Of a stretch of DNA of 10,737 bases, positions 7,341 to 10,737 are shown piece after piece. How positions within the stretch are numbered: position 1 is the first letter of the stretch; every line of letters starts with the position of its first letter. This DNA is from a candidate division SR1 bacterium. Its GTDB lineage: Bacteria > Patescibacteriota > Gracilibacteria > Absconditabacterales > Absconditicoccaceae. A model generated the notes under the pieces. It did not search any database, was not told where the DNA came from, and saw nothing but the letters and a program-made list of their open reading frames with translations. The DNA is taken from the NCBI GenBank assembly GCA_007116275.1, contig SKIU01000043.1:1-10737 (forward strand), written 5' to 3'. A program made the translations under genes and the position numbers.

Positions 7341-7886
7341 TTATTTACTAAATAAAATGATACTATATCATGATGATTCTTCTTTTGGTTTTGCGTCTCT
7401 CATTTTACCATAGGCCGCAAGCTCTTCAGCAATAAACATGAGTTTTTCTTTTGCTTTGTTTCCATATATTCTTTCTCTTCCTCTCAATCTAATAGTAAAC
7501 TTAACGCTATGTCCATCTTGAAGAAATTCTATACTTTTATCCATTTTCATGCGAAGATCATTTTCAGCGATACTGTATTTGATTTTAGTTTCTTTCATCT
7601 CTTTTACCTTCTGTTTTTTTCTTTTAGCTTTTTCTTCTTTACTTTTGTCATACATATACTTCCCATAGTCCACCATTTTAACGGTTGAGACCATTTTATC
7701 TCTATCATATGATAATTGCACCAAGTCAAGACCAGCCTCATCTTTCATCATCAAAGCTTTCGTTCTGGGGAAAACACCAAGATTATTTCCTTCTTCGTCT
7801 ACAATCATAATGTTTGGGGCTTTGATAGCTTCATTGATGTAGGTTTGATGTGCCATTGGTTTTTTGCCTTTGGGGCGAAAATTCAT
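7341..7886 (-). CDS. infC: Translation initiation factor IF-3
   Basis: This encodes an IF-3 of about 181 residues, which keeps ribosomal subunits apart and checks start-codon pairing. The N-domain shows TYINEAIKAPNIMIVDEEGNNLGV and GLDLVQLSYD, followed by the VKMVDYGKYMYDKSKEEKAKR linker helix. The C-domain has KEMKETKIKYSIAENDL, KSIEFLQDGHSVKFTIRLRG and RERIYGNKAKEKLMFIAEEL. TGA at 7370-7368 is read as Gly, extending the protein by eight residues to TAA at 7343-7341. The start is uncertain: ATG at 7886 is chosen, 7916 would abut the tRNA-Glu 3' end, and 7856 gives a minimal N-terminus. The family often begins with an AUU-type rare start, which is not evident here. Confidence 0.93.
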
Positions 7887-7917
7887 ATAGTAATAGGAAG
7901 ATAAGATAAAAGACATT

Positions 7918-7990
7918 CACTCCCGGCGGGATTCGAACCCGCGATTTCCACCGTGAGAGGGTGGCGTCATAACCGCTAGACTACGAGAGC
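7918..7990 (-). tRNA. tRNA-Glu(CUC)
   Basis: This is a 73-nt cloverleaf. The anticodon loop CTCTCAC sits on a CCACC/GGTGG stem (anticodon CUC, reading GAG). The T arm is GCGGG-TTCGAAT-CCCGC, and the D arm TCGTCTAGCGGTTATGAC is typical of glutamate tRNAs. The acceptor GCTCTCG/CGGGAGT has wobble pairs at positions 1-72 and 5-68. The discriminator is G, and CCA is not encoded. It ends about 31 bases before the chosen infC start. Confidence 0.93.
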
Positions 7991-8061
7991 AGCGGCGCAA
8001 TATTCAAATAGAAAGATTCTACATGAAGCTTGCAAACTCTTTACTCACAGATTGTATACAT

Positions 8062-8137
8062 TTGCCCATGCTTGGAATCGAACCAAGAACCTACAGCTTA
8101 GAAGGCTGTTGCTCTATCCAATTGAGCTACATGAGCA
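8062..8137 (-). tRNA. tRNA-Arg(UCU)
   Basis: This is a 76-nt cloverleaf with acceptor TGCTCAT/ATGGGCA, D arm GTAGCTCAATTGGATAGAGC and anticodon loop CTTCTAA on ACAGC/GCTGT (anticodon UCU, reading AGA). The T arm is CTTGG-TTCGATT-CCAAG. The discriminator is A and CCA is not encoded. AGA is the commonest arginine codon in the neighbouring genes, so this is likely the major arginine tRNA. Confidence 0.96.
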
Positions 8138-8143
8138 AGGATT

Positions 8144-8217
8144 TGGATCCTATCGGAGTCGAACCGATGACCTCCTGCGTGCAAGGCAGGCGCTCTAGCC
8201 AGCTGAGCTAAGGACCC
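8144..8217 (-). tRNA. tRNA-Ala(UGC)
   Basis: This is a 74-nt cloverleaf with anticodon loop CTTGCAC on CCTGC/GCAGG (anticodon UGC). The acceptor GGGTCCT/AGGATCC holds the G3-U70 wobble, the main identity signal for alanyl-tRNA synthetase, and the discriminator is A. It lies six bases before tRNA-Arg in transcription order. Confidence 0.97.
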
Positions 8218-8224
8218 ATATGTC

Positions 8225-8254
8225 AGTACAAAGAAGAAAGTACAAAGCAGAAAG
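8225..8254. repeat. Two tandem copies of a 14-base unit
   Basis: AGTACAAAG(A/C)AGAA occurs twice head to tail (8225-8238 and 8239-8252), with one mismatch, in the spacer between tRNA-Tyr and tRNA-Ala. The rest of that spacer (to 8311) is AT-rich with no gene seen. Confidence 0.7.
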
Positions 8255-8311
8255 ATAATTGTTAATTATAGCTTTATAAACTTTCCAAATTGACAAACTG
8301 TTTTGTTAACT

Positions 8312-8396
8312 TTGGGCAGAGTAGGATTCGAACCTACGTAGCCGTGAGGCGGCGGAGTTACAGTCCGCTGCATTTGACCGCTCTGCCATCTGCCCA
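8312..8396 (-). tRNA. tRNA-Tyr(GUA)
   Basis: This is an 85-nt class II tRNA with acceptor TGGGCAG/CTGCCCA. The anticodon loop CTGTAAC on GCGGA/TCCGC gives anticodon GUA. A GC-rich long variable arm and T arm GTAGG-TTCGAAT-CCTAC follow. The discriminator is A and CCA is not encoded. The 3' neighbour is tRNA-Ala; upstream is the small membrane protein gene. Confidence 0.96.
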
Positions 8397-8415
8397 TTGA
8401 TTATTTAATACTAGA

Positions 8416-8649
8416 CTAGTATTGTAAAGATCATATATTATTTGTAGATGGAGAGAACATACCAAATAATACAAGAAATCCCACAACCATAACAACAAAT
8501 CACAATGTGAGTGTTGCATTTCTTGTTCATCAGAAGTATTTCTGTGTCCAAGCGCTTGATCCAAACATGTCTGCAATAGTATTAGCAAAGTACATAAGAG
8601 ATCAGCCACAAACAATAACAACTAGTCATCCAACGATTTGTCACACCAT
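8416..8649 (-). CDS. Small two-helix membrane protein of unknown function (UGA-rich)
   Basis: This frame exists only under table 25. From ATG 8649 to TAG 8416 it encodes 77 residues, with seven TGA codons read as Gly. Two hydrophobic helices are seen: GQIVGGLVVIVCGSLMYFAN (about 3-23) and LGFVVMVVGFLVLFGMF (about 46-63). A polar link MFGSSAWTQKYFGGTRNATL joins them, and a short polar tail ends in SLQY. The open frame extends upstream with LFPKKYLG, so a non-ATG start is possible. It lies between tRNA-Gly(UCA) and tRNA-Tyr on the same strand. I do not recognise a family; a SecE/SecG-like component was considered, but no diagnostic motif is present. That the gene is real is inferred from hydrophobic periodicity and codon use. 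Confidence 0.6.
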
Positions 8650-8685
8650 ACCCAAGTATTTTTTAGGGAATAATTGTTTCCAAAA

Positions 8686-8759
8686 AGCGGACAACGGGAC
8701 TCGAACCCGTACAGGCAGAGCTGAAGTCTGCCATGCTACACCAATTACATCATATCCGC
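8686..8759 (-). tRNA. tRNA-Gly(UCA), decoder of UGA as glycine
   Basis: This is a 74-nt cloverleaf: acceptor GCGGATA/TGTCCGC, D stem ATGT/GCAT with the loop AATTGGTGTA, anticodon stem GCAGA/TCTGC, T arm ACGGG-TTCGAGT-CCCGT. The anticodon loop CTTCAGC has U33 and anticodon UCA, complementary to UGA. The acceptor has G1-C72, C2-G71 and discriminator U73, the known bacterial glycine identity set. A tryptophan tRNA would be expected to carry G73, and a selenocysteine tRNA would have a long variable arm; here it is four bases. CCA is not encoded. It explains the recoding seen across the window and is the first gene of the leftward series. Confidence 0.95.
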
Positions 8760-9007
8760 ATACGGTTTTGCAATACAAAAAAAGTGCGTATGGGACATAT
8801 ATCTACATATTTCGTTGCAAAATGCAAGTATATTTACATACTTTTCTTTTGTATGTGCAAATATGTATGATAAAATATATTTATTTTGCTTGTTATGTCA
8901 AGTGTATGATGTGTATTTTGTGTATGGTGTGTTTATAAGTATCTTGCAATACTGTATTGTTTATATATTACCAGTGTGTATAGATTTTATTACTAAAACA
9001 TAATTGT
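8760..9007. promoter_or_regulatory. Divergent intergenic region
   Basis: This AT-rich stretch separates the leftward tRNA-Gly gene from the rightward FKBP gene and must hold both promoters. Rightward, TTGTTT (8957-8962) and TATAGA (8979-8984) are 16 bases apart and about 23 bases before the ATG. Leftward, TTGCAT at 8827-8822 could be a -35 box, but its -10 partner is unclear. Frames on the plus strand here are short and have no coding character. Confidence 0.4.
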
Positions 9008-9631
9008 ATGAAAAAAATTATGGTTCCTTGTGTATTGGCAACGGCAGTCCTTCTCGCCTGATGTGCAAGCAATAATGAATTACACCTTCCTTTAGATGTT
9101 AGCCCTGAAAATATGACTTGTGTAGAATCCGTAAAACAGTATTTAGAAAACGCTGATATGCAATGAAAATGAGCAAAAGTAGCACAATGAGATGCTATTG
9201 TTGTTGATTATATTTGAAGACTGGAAGATGGTTCGGTCTTTGATACGAGTGTAGAATCGGTAGCGCAAGGGTGTGATAGCTACAATCCACAGAGAGATTA
9301 TAACTCATGACTCCCGTTCACTGTCGGAGCTGGACAGATGATAGCTGGATTTGATGCAGGTGTTTTGGATATGAAACTATGACAAACAAAAACAATCAAG
9401 ATACCAGCTGCTGAGGCATATGGAGAACGAGACGAATCATATCTTATCCCTATCCCTAAATCTTCATTTTCGTGAGCTGATAGTTTACAACCTGGAGAAC
9501 AAGTTATGACAAGTCAATGACAAGCATTTCCAGTACATGAAGTAGATGAAGAGAATATTATTTTGGATGCAAACCCTCCATTGGCAGGAAAAGACCTTAT
9601 CTTTGATATCACTATTAAGTCTATCAACTAA
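9008..9631 (+). CDS. FKBP-type (SlyD-like) peptidyl-prolyl isomerase lipoprotein (UGA-rich)
   Basis: This encodes a 207-residue predicted lipoprotein rotamase/chaperone acting outside the cytoplasmic membrane. Residues 1-19 are a type II signal peptide with lipobox LLAGC; its Gly18 is TGA and Cys19 the lipidation site. The FKBP core is VVDYIGRLEDGSVFDTS (65-81), PFTVGAGQMIAGFDAGVLDM (103-122) and AAEAYGERDE (134-143). Active-site positions Tyr68, Asp79 and Tyr138 are present. An inserted segment (about 144-189) resembles the insert-in-flap domain of SlyD/SlpA, and NPPLAGKDLIFDITI closes the fold. Nine TGA codons (18, 53, 55, 61, 70, 101, 125, 156, 171) hide the gene under the standard code. 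A terminator follows, so it is probably transcribed alone. Confidence 0.93.
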
Positions 9632-9654
9632 TACTTAGGTATATCATATAGAAG

Positions 9655-9684
9655 AAAAAATCCGTCCTCGTGACGGGTTTTTTT
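9655..9684 (+). terminator. Intrinsic terminator after the FKBP gene
   Basis: AAAAAATCCGTC, a five-base loop CTCGT, and GACGGGTTTTTTT form a stem with a seven-T run, 23 bases past the FKBP stop. Confidence 0.85.
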
Positions 9685-9733
9685 AAATTATTTGCTATTG
9701 GATATATAATAACTATACAACTATTGTTTTTTA

Positions 9734-9739
9734 TATAAT
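9734..9739 (+). promoter_or_regulatory. Candidate -10 box of the transporter gene
   Basis: A perfect TATAAT lies 12 bases before the transporter ATG. Transcription would begin about six bases before the start codon, giving a very short leader. A -35 match at the proper distance is weak (TATACA at 14 bases). Confidence 0.4.
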
Positions 9740-9751
9740 ATTTTTTGATCT

Positions 9752-10675
9752 ATGACACTATGAATATTCGCAGCAATATGTGGAGCGCTGTTGCAGTGAA
9801 CAGCAAATGCAGCTATGAAACACGTTGCAAGTACTATCCCAAATAGCTATATCGGCCTAATTTGGCAGTATATTTCTATGACAGTTTTTGCTACTATCTT
9901 TGTTGTCATCATATCCTTATACAATGGTACACCAATCCTTCCTTCCTTAGATGGACAGGCAACAATCGTCTTGTTACTCGTAGGATTTTTTGGCTATATA
10001 GGGATTTATTTTCTTTTCAAGGCCTTTGCATCCATTAGTGGCTGAATTGCATTGATCATCGCAAATATCAGTGTCTTTATGATGTATTTTGCTAATTTAG
10101 CTATCTTTGAATGAGCAGAGAGTTTGCCGTTTTTACAAGTGATGCTTGGGATACTCTTTTTTATAGTCATCGCACAGTTCTTACGACAGCAGTCCAGCGA
10201 GACGAAGCTGAAATTAGAAGTAAAAATGCTATATCCACTCATCACAGCAGTATGTTGGACAATATTTTTCGTAGGTAACACTTGGTTTGTCAAAAATGCT
10301 ATCATGACACCTGTGCAGTCCGTATTTGCCACAGAAAGTATTATTCTCGTATTCGCACTTCTGGGATATGCACTGATGCATAGATGGGATTTTAAACCAG
10401 TGATACAGAGTTATTCACACAAAATTCTTATTCCTTTCGCTATTATTGGATCAGCAAATGTTGCAGCAGCTTTTCTGTATTACTATGGATATTTAGATAA
10501 TCCGGCCAATATTATTAATTTTGTAAGGTTGTTTGGTGTCGTAACAACGACAGTTCTTGCGTGGATATTCCTCAATGATAGGCTAACAAAAAGAGAAATT
10601 ATACTTATGAGCATAGCATTTGTGTTATTGATATTGTTTATTTTCGCTGATAATATCGTCGCTCTTATATCATAG
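9752..10675 (+). CDS. DMT/EamA-type membrane transporter
   Basis: This encodes a 307-residue integral membrane protein with about ten hydrophobic helices in two halves, the layout of drug/metabolite (EamA) carriers. The first half includes GIFAAICGALLQGTANAAMK, the IWQYISMTVFATIFVVII helix, LLVGFFGYIGIYFLFKAF and ALIIANISVFMMYFANLAIFE. The second repeats the plan from LYPLITAVCWTIFFVGNTWFV to RLFGVVTTTVLAWIFLND and a last helix before ADNIVALIS. The end pattern (helix, LNDRLTKREI, helix) is typical of EamA repeats. Four glycines (4, 16, 98, 121) are TGA; the standard code gives two fragments with wrong starts. Substrate unknown; the family exports or imports small metabolites. It stands alone behind a terminator. 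Confidence 0.88.
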
Positions 10676-10676
10676 A

Positions 10677-10704
10677 TTGACTTTTGATGTATTTTTGTTA
10701 TAGT
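10677..10704 (+). promoter_or_regulatory. Sigma-70-type promoter with extended -10
   Basis: TTGACT (10677-10682) and TATAGT (10699-10704) are 16 bases apart, and TG-T precedes the -10 box, giving an extended -10. It starts one base after the transporter stop. The next ATG is only five bases past the -10 box, so the transcript would be leaderless or nearly so. Confidence 0.6.
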
Positions 10705-10709
10705 GTGTG

Positions 10710-10737
10710 ATGTGGTCATTAACATTTTCTCATAAAA
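10710..10737 (+). CDS. Possible start of the next rightward gene (partial)
   Basis: An ATG at 10710 opens a frame MWSLTFSHK up to the window end, directly behind a good promoter. Nine codons give no family signal. The call rests on the promoter and the open frame. Confidence 0.35.

Noticed and set aside
7887..7916. Longer infC from ATG 7916
   Set aside because: It would begin two bases from the tRNA-Glu 3' end and add MSFILSSYYY, which is not seen in IF-3. It is kept only as an alternative.
8358..8621. Minus-strand 87-codon open frame
   Set aside because: It overlaps the tRNA-Tyr gene and is out of frame with the two-helix protein, which has better helix structure under table 25.
8507..8938. 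Plus-strand open frame of 143 codons over the tRNA-Gly region
   Set aside because: It runs through a tRNA gene on the other strand and through AT-rich intergenic DNA. Its sequence is Cys/Tyr/Ile-rich with no motif.
144..10675. Widespread pseudogenes or frameshifts
   Set aside because: Every break is a TGA with the frame kept on both sides, and conserved Gly columns match. This is recoding, not decay.
144..10675. UGA as tryptophan (table 4) or selenocysteine
   Set aside because: Trp is still written TGG, the TGA sites are conserved glycines, and the UCA tRNA has glycine identity elements with a short variable loop. No SECIS-like hairpins follow the TGA codons.
9008..10675. A mobile element or defence island at the right side
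   Set aside because: The genes are a prolyl isomerase and a DMT-type carrier with the same code and style as the rest; no transposase, integrase or terminal inverted repeats are seen.

Overview
The window comes from a bacterium that reads UGA as glycine (translation table 25). That points to Absconditabacteria (SR1) or Gracilibacteria (BD1-5) of the Candidate Phyla Radiation; the sequence does not decide between them. Three lines of evidence agree. Almost every recognisable gene is interrupted by in-frame TGA under the standard code and becomes full length when TGA is read through. The TGA codons fall on invariant glycines of well-known families (RpoA, S9, L21, L35, adenylate kinase, FKBP). 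A tRNA with a UCA anticodon and glycine-type acceptor features lies at 8686-8759. The DNA is AT-rich, genes are tightly packed, and no clear Shine-Dalgarno sequences precede the starts.

From about 8760 down to 144 nearly everything reads leftward (minus strand). In transcription order: tRNA-Gly(UCA), a 77-residue two-helix membrane protein, tRNA-Tyr(GUA), tRNA-Ala(UGC), tRNA-Arg(UCU), tRNA-Glu(CUC), the classic infC-rpmI-rplT trio, tRNA-Leu(UAA), a small basic protein that may be bS21, and then a long translation/transcription operon: rplU, infA, rpmJ, rpsM, rpsK, rpsD, rpoA, rplQ, rplM, rpsI. A strong intrinsic terminator at 1587-1608 closes this operon. It is followed by a lipoprotein with a SurA-type N-terminal domain (with its own terminator at 766-799), adenylate kinase, and a short repeat-rich stretch that may lead into another gene at the left edge.

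From 9008 to the right edge genes read rightward: a lipoprotein FKBP/SlyD-type prolyl isomerase with nine UGA codons, a terminator at 9655-9684, a ten-helix DMT/EamA-type transporter, and a good promoter at 10677-10704 placed almost on top of the next start codon. The 8760-9007 gap is the divergent promoter region.

Functionally most of the window is the core of protein synthesis (initiation factors 1 and 3, ten to eleven ribosomal proteins, six tRNAs) plus the RNA polymerase alpha subunit. Two predicted exported folding lipoproteins, adenylate kinase and a metabolite transporter complete it. The UGA recoding itself is known. The most notable local points are the decoding tRNA beside its dependent genes, a lipobox glycine encoded by UGA, a zinc-less L36, and the altered gene order around infA (rplU fused in, adk moved out).
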